Positions 38,792-48,970 of a stretch of DNA of 64,000 bases are shown here, piece by piece (within the stretch, counting starts at the first letter, position 1; every line of letters begins with the position of its first letter). Source of the stretch: Burkholderiaceae bacterium (GTDB lineage Bacteria > Pseudomonadota > Gammaproteobacteria > Burkholderiales > Burkholderiaceae_E); assembly GCA_023954015.1 (NCBI GenBank), contig JAMLIS010000001.1, positions 124,001-188,000 on the forward strand. The letters are read 5' to 3'. The notes under the pieces are model-generated. The model saw only the letters and a program-made list of their open reading frames with translations. It had not been told where the DNA came from and made no database searches. The position numbers and the translations under genes were made by a program.

Positions 38792-39946
38792 CTACGCATC
38801 CATCCGGATCACCTGCCGGATCGATTCGCCGCGCGCCAGTCGATCGAGCGCGGGATGGATCTCGTCGAGCGTGATCTGTTCCGACAACAGTCGGTCGACC
38901 GGAAGCTTACCCGCCCGGTACAGGGCGACGAAGCGAGAAATGTCTCGGGCAGGCACGCACGAACCCAGATAACTGCCCTTCACCGTGCGCTCTTCGGCGA
39001 TCAGCGACACCGCCTGGAGCGACCAGCGTGCATTCGGGTTCGGCAGCCCCGCGGTGACGGTGGTCCCGCCCGGGCACGTGAGTCGATAGGCCAGTTCGAG
39101 CGCATCGACGCTGCCGGCCATCTCGAAGGCGAAATCGACGCCGCCGTCGGTCGCTTCCTTCACTTCGGCGACGATGTCGGCAGATGACGCCTCGAAGCAG
39201 TGCGTAGCACCCAGTTCGCGCGCTTTTGCCAGCTTGGACGGAAGCCTGTCCACTGCAATGACCGTGCGTGCGCCTGCCGCCAGTGCGGCCAGCAGCGCCG
39301 AGAATCCCACCCCGCCCAGGCCGACCACGGCAACGGCGGAGCCCATCGAAACCCCGGCCGTGTTCACCACCGCACCGGCGCCGGTGATCACCGCGCAACC
39401 GAAAAGCGCCGCCTCCTCCCACGCGAGTTCGGGGTCGATGCGAACGGCCGATCGGCGAGAGACCGTGGCGTACTCGGCGAAGGCAGCGCAGCCGAGGTGA
39501 TGGTGCAGCGCAACATACCCTCCCCCTGCTGCTGCCCGCGTGCGCAACCTCCGATGTCCGCCCAGCAGCGCTCCGTCGTTGTTCGCCCGCCCGCCGGGAA
39601 TGCACAACGCGGGTCTGCCGACGGCGCAGCGTGCACAGGTCCCGCAGCCCGGTCGAAATACGAGGGCGACGTGATCGCCCACCGCCAGGTCGTCGACGCC
39701 TTCGCCGAGTTCGACGACCTCGGCCGCCGCTTCGTGTCCGAGTACGATCGGCAGCGGCCACGGCCGGTCACCGTTGATCGCCGAGAGGTCGGAGTGGCAA
39801 AGGCCCGCGGCGTGGATCCGCACGAGAATCTCGCCGTGGCCGGGTCCGTCGAGCTCGACTTCCTCGATCGACAGCGGCCGACTCTGCGCGTACGGCGCAG
39901 GCATCCCGATCTGGCGCAGCACCGCAGCGCGCATGCGGATCGTCAT
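38792..39946 (-). CDS. Zinc-dependent alcohol dehydrogenase (MDR superfamily)
   Basis: The product is 384 residues. Catalytic-zinc ligands are in AAGLCHSDLS and VLGHEAAAEV; the structural zinc is held by the four cysteines of CGTCARCAVGRPALC. The NAD-binding motif is GLGGVGFSALLAAL. It matches the class III/aryl-alcohol-type medium-chain dehydrogenases that interconvert alcohols and aldehydes. Lying 33 bases from gabD, it could oxidise an alcohol such as 4-hydroxybutyrate to the semialdehyde used by GabD; that substrate is inference from neighbours only. The ATG at 39946 is followed by MTIRMRAAVL. Confidence 0.88.
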   Translation of the reverse strand: MTIRMRAAVLRQIGMPAPYAQSRPLSIEEVELDGPGHGEILVRIHAAGLCHSDLSAINGDRPWPLPIVLGHEAAAEVVELGEGVDDLAVGDHVALVFRPGCGTCARCAVGRPALCIPGGRANNDGALLGGHRRLRTRAAAGGGYVALHHHLGCAAFAEYATVSRRSAVRIDPELAWEEAALFGCAVITGAGAVVNTAGVSMGSAVAVVGLGGVGFSALLAALAAGARTVIAVDRLPSKLAKARELGATHCFEASSADIVAEVKEATDGGVDFAFEMAGSVDALELAYRLTCPGGTTVTAGLPNPNARWSLQAVSLIAEERTVKGSYLGSCVPARDISRFVALYRAGKLPVDRLLSEQITLDEIHPALDRLARGESIRQVIRMDA

Positions 39947-39979
39947 CGTCCCCTCCGTTGCCGCGTCGCCCGACGCCGC

Positions 39980-41443
39980 TCAGATTCCCGCCAGGCACAG
40001 GTACTTGATCTCGAGATACTCGTCGATCCCGTAATGCGAGCCTTCGCGACCGAGACCCGACTGCTTGACGCCGCCGAACGGCGCCTCTGCCGTCGAGATG
40101 AGCCCGGTATTCACGCCGATCATTCCCGATTCGATCGCCTCGGCGGCGCGGAAGATGCGGCCGATGTCGCGCGAGTACAGATACGCGGCGAGGCCGAACT
40201 CGGTGTCGTTCGCCATCGCGATCGCCTCGTCGTCGGTCTCGAAGCGGAACAGCGGCGCCACCGGCCCGAAAGTCTCCTCGCGCGCGACGCGCATCGACGA
40301 GCGCACGCCGGTGAGGATCGTCGGCTCGAAGAAAAGGCCCCCGCGCGAATGCCGCTTGCCGCCCAGCGCGAGGCTGGCGCCCTGCGCCAGCGCGTCGGCC
40401 ACGTGCTCCTCGACCTTCTCGACCGCCTTGTCGTCGATCAGCGGGCCGATCACCACGCCTTCCTCGACGCCCGCGCCGACCTTGAACTGCGAGACGCGCG
40501 CCGCGAGTTTCTGCGCGAACGCGTCGTAGACGCCCGCCTGCACGTAGATGCGGTTCGCGCAGACGCAGGTCTGCCCCGCGTTTCGGTACTTCGACGCGAT
40601 CGCACCCTCGACCGCAGCATCGAGGTCGGCATCGTCGAAGACGATGAAGGGCGCGTTGCCACCCAGCTCGAGCGAGAGCTTCTTGATCGTTTCGGCCGAC
40701 TGGCGCAGCAGGATGCGACCGACCTCGGTCGAGCCGGTGAACGACACCTTGCGCACGGTCGGGTTCGTGCACAGCTCCTCGCCGATCTTCGACGACTGTG
40801 TTCCGGTGACGACCATGTTGAAGATGCCCGGCGCAAAGCCCGCCTGTTCGGCCAGCTCGACCAGCGCAAGCGCCGACAGCGGCGTCGCGCCGGCCGGCTT
40901 GGCGACCACCGTGCAGCCGGCGGCGAAGGCCGGCGCCACCTTGCGCGTGATCATCGCGATCGGGAAGTTCCACGGCGTGATCGCCGCGCATACGCCGATC
41001 CCCTGCTTGATCGCGAGCAGTCGCCGATCGGGCGCGTTCGAAGGAATGACGTCGCCGTAGACGCGGCGGCCCTCCTCGGCGAACCACTCGATGAACGAAG
41101 CACCGTAGGCGACCTCGCCACGCGCCTCCGCCAGCGGCTTGCCCTGCTCGGTGGTCATCAGCAGCGCCAGGTCGTCGGCGTGTGCGAGCACCAGCTCGTA
41201 CCAGCGGCGCAGGATCGCGCCGCGCTCCTTCGCCGTCTTCGCGCGCCAGGCGGGCAGCGCGCGTGCGGCCGCGTCGATCGCGCGCTTCGTTTCGGCCACG
41301 CCCATGTCGCTCAATTCGGCGATCGTCTGGCCGCTCGCCGGATCGGTGACGCGGAAACTTCGCCCGGAATCCGCGTCGATCCACTTGCCGTCGACGTAGC
41401 CGGTGCGCTTGAGCAGCCGCATGTCCTTCAGTTGCATCGTCAT
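39980..41443 (-). CDS. gabD: NAD(P)-dependent succinate-semialdehyde dehydrogenase
   Basis: The product is 487 residues of the aldehyde dehydrogenase superfamily, closest to GabD. The nucleotide segment ITPWNFPIAMITRKVAPA, general-base glutamate in LELGGNAPF, and nucleophilic cysteine in NAGQTCVCANRIYVQ (the GabD-type CVC pair) are visible. The C-terminus has APFGGVKQSGLGREGS. It converts succinate semialdehyde to succinate. The start at 41443 is supported by a GGAGAG site; the open extension to 41794 is a shadow of the SMR gene. Second enzyme of the catabolic cluster. Confidence 0.92.
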   Translation of the reverse strand: MTMQLKDMRLLKRTGYVDGKWIDADSGRSFRVTDPASGQTIAELSDMGVAETKRAIDAAARALPAWRAKTAKERGAILRRWYELVLAHADDLALLMTTEQGKPLAEARGEVAYGASFIEWFAEEGRRVYGDVIPSNAPDRRLLAIKQGIGVCAAITPWNFPIAMITRKVAPAFAAGCTVVAKPAGATPLSALALVELAEQAGFAPGIFNMVVTGTQSSKIGEELCTNPTVRKVSFTGSTEVGRILLRQSAETIKKLSLELGGNAPFIVFDDADLDAAVEGAIASKYRNAGQTCVCANRIYVQAGVYDAFAQKLAARVSQFKVGAGVEEGVVIGPLIDDKAVEKVEEHVADALAQGASLALGGKRHSRGGLFFEPTILTGVRSSMRVAREETFGPVAPLFRFETDDEAIAMANDTEFGLAAYLYSRDIGRIFRAAEAIESGMIGVNTGLISTAEAPFGGVKQSGLGREGSHYGIDEYLEIKYLCLAGI

Positions 41444-41478
41444 CGCCGTTCTCTCCGAAGCGGGAAGTCCGCGGGAAT

Positions 41479-41811
41479 TCATTCGCCGGCAGTGACCTTC
41501 AGCCCGAGCACGCCGGCGACGATCAGCGCGATGCACAGCAATCGCGCCGTGCTCGCCGATTCGCCGAGCAGCGCGATGCCGAGCAGCGCGGTGCCCGCCG
41601 CGCCGATCCCCGTCCACACCGCGTAGGCGGTACCGGCTTGCAGCACCCGCATCGCGATCGCCAGCAGCCAGAAGCTCGCCGCCGCCGCGACGACGACGAC
41701 CACCGAAGGCCACAACCGCGAAAAACCTTCGCTGTACTTGAGTCCGAGCGCCCAGGCGATCTCGAACAGACCGGCCACCAGAAGCAAGGTCCACGCCTTC
41801 GCGACGCTCAT
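41479..41811 (-). CDS. sugE: Small multidrug resistance family exporter (SugE/Gdx type)
   Basis: The product is 110 residues with four membrane helices. The ion/substrate glutamate lies in [18 protein letters not shown], and the Gdx-type signature [19 protein letters not shown] is present. SugE/Gdx proteins export guanidinium or quaternary ammonium ions by proton antiport. No room exists for a guanidine riboswitch: the gene starts 4 bases after the mmsA stop and ends 35 bases before gabD, so it is embedded in a dehydrogenase operon, which is an unusual setting. Confidence 0.9.
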   Translation of the reverse strand: MSVAKAWTLLLVAGLFEIAWALGLKYSEGFSRLWPSVVVVVAAAASFWLLAIAMRVLQAGTAYAVWTGIGAAGTALLGIALLGESASTARLLCIALIVAGVLGLKVTAGE

Positions 41812-41815
41812 CGCG

Positions 41816-43402
<1,587 letters not shown>

Positions 43403-43506
43403 CGTTGCTCTCCTGCGCTTTCCCGGCGCGTGGCGCCGCGTCCATCCGTGAAGTCTAAGTCGTGCGCCGATGTCCGGCTCGGCTTCGCGGCCGTAGAATC
43501 GATTCA

Positions 43507-44535
43507 ATGCCTTCCTCGTCGCTGCGCGACTCCACCGCGCCCGCCCCGGCGTTCGACGCGATCGCCGCGTCGACGTCGCGGCCGATCGCGATCACGATGG
43601 GCGACGCCTGCGGGATCGGGCCGGAAATCGTGCTGAAAGCCTGCGCCGATCGCTCGCTCGACGTGCCGCTGCGCGTCGTCGGCGACGCCCGCTGGCTGGC
43701 ACGCGAGGCTTCGCGGCTGTCGCTGCCCCTGCCGGCCGACATCGACGACGTCGTTCGCCTGCCCGACGACCTGTCGGTCGGACGCGTCGACGCGCGCGCC
43801 GGCGACGCCGCGTATCGCTGCATCGTGCACGCCGCCGAGCAGGCGATGCGGCGCGAACTGCGCGCCGTCGTCACGGCGCCGATCGCCAAGGAAGCGATGC
43901 ACGCCGCCGGTCACCGTTTTCCGGGCCACACCGAGCTGCTCGCCGAACTTGCCGGCGGCGCCGAAGTGAGGATGATGCTGGCCAATCCGGAGCTGCGCGT
44001 GGTGCTCGTGTCGATCCACGTCGCGCTGCGCGAGGCGATCGAGGCGCTCGACACCGACGGCATCCTGCGCACCATCCGCATCGCCGACGCATCGCTGCGC
44101 CGCGCCGGCCTCGAAGGTCCGCGGATCGCCGTGGCCGGGCTGAACCCGCACGCCGGCGAGGGCGGGCTGTTCGGGCGCGAGGAGATCGAGATCATTGCGC
44201 CGGCGATCGCCGCGGCGCGCGCCGAGCATATCGAAGTGAGCGGTCCCTTCGCGCCCGACACCGTGTTCATGCGGGCGCGCGGTCTGCGCGAATTCGACCT
44301 GGCGATCGCGATGTATCACGACCAGGGGCTGATTCCGGTCAAGTACCTCGGCATCGACGACGGCGTGAACGTCACTCTCGGCCTGCCCTTCGTGCGCACC
44401 AGCCCCGACCACGGCACCGCCTTCGACAAGGCCGGGCGGCCCGGCCCGGACGGGCGCGGGCTGGCGGATCCGCGCAGCCTGCTCGCGGCGGTCCGCCAGG
44501 CCGCGGCGCTGTCCGTCACCGGCGAGCCGCAGTAA
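43507..44535 (+). CDS. pdxA: 4-hydroxythreonine-4-phosphate dehydrogenase PdxA
   Basis: The product is 342 residues. The family motifs [54 protein letters not shown] and [14 protein letters not shown] are intact, including the metal-binding histidines. It catalyses an oxidation-decarboxylation step in pyridoxal phosphate synthesis. The start at 43507 gives an N-terminal tail of about 28 residues before the usual start. It stands alone between mmsA (divergent) and pckG (convergent), not with rsmA/surA as in many proteobacteria, so a PdxA2-like sugar-acid role is a minor alternative. Confidence 0.92.
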   Translation: MPSSSLRDSTAPAPAFDAIAASTSRPIAITMGDACGIGPEIVLKACADRSLDVPLRVVGDARWLAREASRLSLPLPADIDDVVRLPDDLSVGRVDARAGDAAYRCIVHAAEQAMRRELRAVVTAPIAKEAMHAAGHRFPGHTELLAELAGGAEVRMMLANPELRVVLVSIHVALREAIEALDTDGILRTIRIADASLRRAGLEGPRIAVAGLNPHAGEGGLFGREEIEIIAPAIAAARAEHIEVSGPFAPDTVFMRARGLREFDLAIAMYHDQGLIPVKYLGIDDGVNVTLGLPFVRTSPDHGTAFDKAGRPGPDGRGLADPRSLLAAVRQAAALSVTGEPQ

Positions 44536-44641
44536 GTCAGCGCCAACTCATCGGAGAACGCGCTCGCCGGCTCGTCCGTAGCCCGGAGACGGGCGGTACA
44601 TCGGGAGGTAGCGGCCGCCGGCGTCGCGGCCGCCGGGCGGT

Positions 44642-46594
44642 TCAACCCGCCAGCCGCGCTTCGAGCCGCTTCTTCGTCTGCGCCAGCGCCGGCGGCAGGC
44701 GCGGCGCGAGTTGCTCGAACAGCGCGCCGTGCAGCCGGAACTCCTGCTCCCAGGCGTCGCGGTCGATCGACGTGATCTTCTGGTAGGCCTCGCGCGAGAA
44801 CGAAAGTCCGTCCCAGTGCAGGTCCTCGTAGCGGGGGCTCGTGCCGAACACGTGCTCGAAGCCCGCACCGCGTCCTTCGATGCGGTCGATCATCCAGGCG
44901 AGCACTCGCATGTTCTCGCCGAAGCCCGGCCAGACGAAGCGGCCGTTCTCGTCGGTGCGGAACCAGTTGACGCAGAAGATCGCCGGGAGCCTCGCGCCGC
45001 TCGCCTCGAGCCGCTCGCCGAGGGCGAGCCAGTGCGCGAAGTAGTCGCCCATGTGGTAGCCGCAGAAGGGCAGCATCGCGAAGGGATCGCGGCGCACGAC
45101 GCCGGTGGCGCCCGCCTGCGCGGCGGTCGTCTCCGAGCCCATCGTCGCCGCCATGTAGACGCCTTCGGTCCAGTCGCGCGCCTGCGTGACGAGCGGCACG
45201 GTGCTCGAGCGCCGACCGCCGAAGATGAACGCGTCGATCGGAACGCCCTCGACGCTTTCCCAGTTCGGGTCGATCGACGGGCACTGCGCGGCGGCCACGG
45301 TGAAGCGCGAATTCGGATGCGCCGCCTTGCGCCCTGCCTTGCCGTCGGCAGGCGTCCAGTCGTTGCCGCGCCAGTCGATCAGGTGTGCCGGCGGCTCCGA
45401 CAGCCCCTCCCACCAGACGTCCCCGTCGTCGGTGAGCGCCACGTTGGTGAAGATCGTGTTCTCGCGCAGCATCGCCACGCAGTTCGGGTTCGTCTTCTCG
45501 CTCGTGCCGGGTGCGACGCCGAAGAAGCCCGCCTCGGGGTTGATCGCGTAGAGCCGCCCGTCGGCGTGCGGCTTGATCCAGGCGATGTCGTCGCCGATCG
45601 TCGACACCTTCCAGCCGTCGAAGCCCGCCGGCGGGATCAGCATCGCGAAGTTCGTCTTGCCGCAGGCCGACGGGAAGGCCGCTGCAACGTGGTAACGCTT
45701 GCCCTCGGGCGAGGTCACCGCGAGGATCAGCATGTGCTCGGCGAGCCACCCCGCACCGCCTCGCTCGGCGTCTTCGCGCCCCATGTGCGACGCTATGCGC
45801 AGCGCGAAGCACTTCTTGCCGAGCAGCGCGTTGCCGCCGTAACCCGATCCGTAGGACCAGATCTCGCGGGTCTGCGGGAAATGCACGATGTATTTCGTGT
45901 CGTTGCAGGGCCACGGCACGTCGGCCTGCCCCGGGGAAAGCGGCGCGCCCACCGAGTGCACGCAGGGCACGAAGCCGCCGTCCTCGCCGAGCAGGTCGGC
46001 GACGTCGCGGCCCATGCGCGTCATCGTGCGCATGCTGGCGACCACGTAGGGACTGTCGGTGAGTTCCACGCCTATGTGCGAGATGTGGCTGCCCAGCGGC
46101 CCCATCGAGAACGGAATCACGTACAGCGTGCGCCCGCGCATGCAGCCGTCGAACAGCCGCTCGAGCGTCGCGCGCATTTCGTCGGGCGCGACCCAGTGAT
46201 TGGTGGGGCCGGCGTCCTCGCGCTGCTCGCTGCAGATGAAGGTGCGGTCTTCGACGCGCGCCACGTCGCTCGGGTCCGACAACGCCAGAAAGGAGTTCGG
46301 CCGCTTCCGCGGGTTCAGCCGCTGCAGCGTACCGGCCTCGACCATCGCGTCGCAGAGGCGGTCGTACTCGGCCTGCGAACCGTCGCACCAGTGCACGCGT
46401 TCGGGCTTCGTCAGTTCGGCGATGCGGCCCACCCAATCGAGCAGTCGGCGATTGCGCAGCCACGCGGGCGCGCCCAGGCGCGTTCGCAGCGCTTCACGCG
46501 TTGCGGTGGACTCCTGCGACCCGTTGCCGGCGTCGACGCCGGCGCCGGCGCGCGACGGTCGACTCGAAGGCGCTTCGGCGCGAACCTGTGACAT
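44642..46594 (-). CDS. pckG: Phosphoenolpyruvate carboxykinase (GTP)
   Basis: The product is 650 residues, GTP-type PEPCK. The P-loop and catalytic cysteine are in PSACGKTN at 308-315, with GTP/PEP-binding segments [40 protein letters not shown] and [16 protein letters not shown]. It decarboxylates oxaloacetate to PEP for gluconeogenesis (or the reverse). The start at 46594 has a perfect AAGGAGG site; the first ~30 residues are a low-complexity extension. A 7-bp hairpin lies in the leader. It is convergent with pdxA, the two stops 106 bases apart, with a GC-rich palindromic segment between. Confidence 0.95.
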   Translation of the reverse strand: MSQVRAEAPSSRPSRAGAGVDAGNGSQESTATREALRTRLGAPAWLRNRRLLDWVGRIAELTKPERVHWCDGSQAEYDRLCDAMVEAGTLQRLNPRKRPNSFLALSDPSDVARVEDRTFICSEQREDAGPTNHWVAPDEMRATLERLFDGCMRGRTLYVIPFSMGPLGSHISHIGVELTDSPYVVASMRTMTRMGRDVADLLGEDGGFVPCVHSVGAPLSPGQADVPWPCNDTKYIVHFPQTREIWSYGSGYGGNALLGKKCFALRIASHMGREDAERGGAGWLAEHMLILAVTSPEGKRYHVAAAFPSACGKTNFAMLIPPAGFDGWKVSTIGDDIAWIKPHADGRLYAINPEAGFFGVAPGTSEKTNPNCVAMLRENTIFTNVALTDDGDVWWEGLSEPPAHLIDWRGNDWTPADGKAGRKAAHPNSRFTVAAAQCPSIDPNWESVEGVPIDAFIFGGRRSSTVPLVTQARDWTEGVYMAATMGSETTAAQAGATGVVRRDPFAMLPFCGYHMGDYFAHWLALGERLEASGARLPAIFCVNWFRTDENGRFVWPGFGENMRVLAWMIDRIEGRGAGFEHVFGTSPRYEDLHWDGLSFSREAYQKITSIDRDAWEQEFRLHGALFEQLAPRLPPALAQTKKRLEARLAG

Positions 46595-46622
46595 GGACCA
46601 ACCTCCTTGATGGGAATTCTCG

Positions 46623-46643
46623 GGCAAGGACACAAGCCTTGCC
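46623..46643. promoter_or_regulatory. Hairpin in the pckG leader
   Basis: GGCAAGG (46623-46629) and CCTTGCC (46637-46643) form a perfect 7-bp inverted repeat with a 7-base spacer, centred about 40 bases upstream of the pckG start. It could be an operator or a leader stem. The remainder of the 351-base gap (46595-46945) includes A/T-rich patches (CGCAAAAATTCTTC, GCAAAAAAAGC) that may belong to the promoter, but no gene. Confidence 0.45.
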
Positions 46644-46945
46644 GTGCGGCATTCCGCGCACCTGGGCGGGGGAACGCGCAAAAATTCTTCTCGGCCGATT
46701 CGGCATGCCGGCTCCGGGAGCCGCAAAAAAAGCAGCGGCCGGGGTCTCGACGTCCTCGGGGCGGGCCGACGAGGCGAGATCCCGGCGCGGAAAGGTGCCC
46801 CGAGTTTACACCCGGCATCCGCCGCCAACGGCGTGCGCATCCGGCCGAATCCGCGGGCAAGCGGCATCCGCACCGGCCGCACCCGCCGACAACGTGGCGC
46901 GCGCACCGGGCTGCTCCGGCCGCCTCGGGCGGCAGCCGCGCAGCG

Positions 46946-47740
46946 TCAACCGAAGGCATCCGGGAAATACCAGGCGGTGAGCAATGCGCCGAAGCCGATG
47001 ATGAAGCGGCGCAGCCACGCGGCTGGAATCCGCCGGGCCCAGGCCGCGCCGACGTAGCCGCCGATCGTCGCGCCGACCAGCATTGCCAGCGTATGCGGCC
47101 AGGAAACCGCGCCTGCCAGCACGAAGGTCGCGACGGCGACGCTGTAGATCACTGCCGACAGCCAGTTCTTCAATGCGTTGATCTCGTACAGGTCCTCGAA
47201 ACCCTGGATCGCCAGCGAGGCGATCATCAGGATCCCCATCCCGGCGCCGAAAAAGCCGCCGTAGACCGAGACCAGGGCCTGGAACAGGTAGCCGCCAGCG
47301 CCGAAGCGGTGCGTCGACGATGCTTGCCGGTGCGGCAACTCGTCCGCGCGACGCAGCAGCGAGCGCACGCCGCTCGACAGCGGGCCGCTGAACGCGAACA
47401 GCAGCGTGGCGAGCAGCAGAAGCCACGGGATCAGCATCGAGAATCGATCGTTCGACGTGCGCAGCAGCAGCAGCCCGCCGGCGATTCCGCCGGCGAAGGC
47501 GATCGCCGACAGCAACGGAAGGACCGACGAGAAGCGGCGCAGCTCGCGACGGAAGGCCCAGGCCCCCGCCAGGCTGCCCGGCCAGAGCGCCACGGCGTTG
47601 CTCGCGTTGGCGATCACCGGCGGCACGCCGACGGCGAGCAAGGCGGGAAACGAGAAGAAGGTGCCGCCGCCGGCGACCGAATTCACCGCGCCGGCGACGA
47701 AGGCGGCTGCGACGACGACGACGATCTCGATGATTCCCAG
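46946..47740 (-). CDS. Sulfite exporter TauE/SafE-family membrane protein
   Basis: The product is about 264 residues with eight hydrophobic segments. Family motifs are FVAGAVNSVAGGGTFFSFPA near the N-terminus and QALVSVYGGFFGAGMGILMI in the second half. TauE/SafE proteins move small organic or sulfur anions across the inner membrane; the ligand is unknown. The only start in the right place is CTG at 47740, preceded by a well-spaced GGAGG; no ATG, GTG or TTG opens the frame near the first helix. It is divergent from the hydratase gene. Confidence 0.85.
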   Translation of the reverse strand: MGIIEIVVVVAAAFVAGAVNSVAGGGTFFSFPALLAVGVPPVIANASNAVALWPGSLAGAWAFRRELRRFSSVLPLLSAIAFAGGIAGGLLLLRTSNDRFSMLIPWLLLLATLLFAFSGPLSSGVRSLLRRADELPHRQASSTHRFGAGGYLFQALVSVYGGFFGAGMGILMIASLAIQGFEDLYEINALKNWLSAVIYSVAVATFVLAGAVSWPHTLAMLVGATIGGYVGAAWARRIPAAWLRRFIIGFGALLTAWYFPDAFG

Positions 47741-47759
47741 CTGCGCCTCCGATCCTCGC

Positions 47760-47796
47760 TGGAACGCCTTCGGGGGCGTTGGAACGCCTCCGGGGG
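47760..47796. repeat. Two 17-bp direct repeats between divergent genes
   Basis: TGGAACGCCTTCGGGGG (47760-47776) and TGGAACGCCTCCGGGGG (47780-47796) differ at one base and are spaced 20 bp start to start, about two DNA turns. They lie in the 90-base gap between the TauE-family gene and the hydratase gene. A GGGGGGTTCCCCC palindrome overlaps the second repeat. A regulator shared by both genes could bind here. Confidence 0.65.
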
Positions 47797-47830
47797 GTTC
47801 CCCCGCGGCACGCGCGCGAGATAATGCCGG

Positions 47831-48769
47831 ATGGCCTGCGAGCTGTCTTCGGAACTGCTGCTCGATGCCGTCGACGGCGGACGCACCTTCGCGCGCGACG
47901 AGTATCTTCCGTTGCGCGACCTCGCCCGTGCCGAGGCCTTGCAGACGGGAATCACGGTCGCTCGCATCGCACGCGGCGAACGCGCCGTCGGCTACAAGAT
48001 CGGCTTCACGAACCGCTCGATCTGGCCGTTGTACGGCGTGTTCCATCCGATCTGGGCCCCGGTCTGGAACTCGACGCTGCGCCTTGTCGACGCGACGCCG
48101 GCAGCGATCGACGCACACGCAGTGGATCGCGCGCAAGCCGTCGACGAAGTCCGCCGCGCGCACGGCAAGGACGCCGGCGACGAAGTTCCCCGGGTCGACG
48201 GCGGCGACGTCGACCTGTCGCGCTACGCCCAGCCCCGGCTCGAGCCCGAGATCGTCGTCGGCCTGCGCACCGCGCCGCGCGAACCGACTCCGCAGGCCGT
48301 CTTCGAAGCCGCCGACTGGTATGCGCACGGCTTCGAGATCGTGCAATGCCCCTACCCGCAATGGCGCTTCACCGCGGCCGAAGCCTTCGCCGCACAAGGT
48401 CTGCACGGCGCCCTGCTGGTCGGTCCACGGCGGCCGCTGCGCGAACTCGGCGAGAAGGCCGACGAGGCGATCGATCGGCTCGGCGCGCTGCGCGTCTCGC
48501 TGTATCGCGACGACGCCCTCGTCGCGCAGGGCTGCGGCCGCGAAGCGCTCGACGGACCGCTGCACGCGATCGCGCATCTGGCGCACGAACTGGCGCTGCG
48601 CGGGCACTCGATCGAAGCGGGGGCGATCGTCACCACCGGCACTCTCACCGATGCGCAGCCGCTGGCCGCCGGCCAGCGCTGGACCAGCCGCATCGAAGGT
48701 GCGCAACTGCCCGGGCTCGCCATTCGCACCGTGCAAAGATCCCGTACATCGACCGCGCTTCTACGGTAG
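47831..48769 (+). CDS. 2-keto-4-pentenoate hydratase / 2-oxo-3-hexenedioate decarboxylase family enzyme
   Basis: The product is 312 residues of the MhpD/DmpH branch of the fumarylacetoacetate hydrolase superfamily. Diagnostic segments are AVGYKIGFTNRSIWPLYGV, the metal-binding PRLEPEIVVGL, FEIVQCPYPQWRF and TGTLTDAQPL near the C-terminus. Such enzymes act late in meta-cleavage of catechols. No other meta-pathway gene is present in the window, so its substrate is open. It is longer than typical MhpD (about 260). The start follows a short GC-rich divergent region. Confidence 0.85.
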   Translation: MACELSSELLLDAVDGGRTFARDEYLPLRDLARAEALQTGITVARIARGERAVGYKIGFTNRSIWPLYGVFHPIWAPVWNSTLRLVDATPAAIDAHAVDRAQAVDEVRRAHGKDAGDEVPRVDGGDVDLSRYAQPRLEPEIVVGLRTAPREPTPQAVFEAADWYAHGFEIVQCPYPQWRFTAAEAFAAQGLHGALLVGPRRPLRELGEKADEAIDRLGALRVSLYRDDALVAQGCGREALDGPLHAIAHLAHELALRGHSIEAGAIVTTGTLTDAQPLAAGQRWTSRIEGAQLPGLAIRTVQRSRTSTALLR

Positions 48770-48778
48770 ATTATTGCC

Positions 48779-48955
48779 ATGACCCGCCTCAGTCCCGCAC
48801 AACGCACCGCCGGCACCGCCCGCGTCGTGCTCACGGCGGGAGCGCTGTTCGCCGCCGAAGCGCTGTGGCGCGGCTCGATCACCCGCATCCTGATGGCCAC
48901 CGCATTGCTGCTGTTCGGCGGCGGCCTGCTGTTCCTTGCGAAACAGGCCGACTGA
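48779..48955 (+). CDS. Small hydrophobic membrane protein, 58 residues
   Basis: An ATG at 48779 opens 58 codons ending with TGA at 48953-48955. The protein begins MTRLSPAQRTAGTARVV and has two hydrophobic stretches (VVLTAGALFAAEALW; ILMATALLLFGGGLLFLA), ending in KQAD. It could be a two-helix inner-membrane protein. I do not recognise a family. It is 9 bases after the hydratase gene and 15 bases before the next frame, with only a weak ribosome-binding site, so it may be translated by coupling. Confidence 0.55.
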   Translation: MTRLSPAQRTAGTARVVLTAGALFAAEALWRGSITRILMATALLLFGGGLLFLAKQAD

Positions 48956-48970
48956 AGGGCGTCCCGCACG

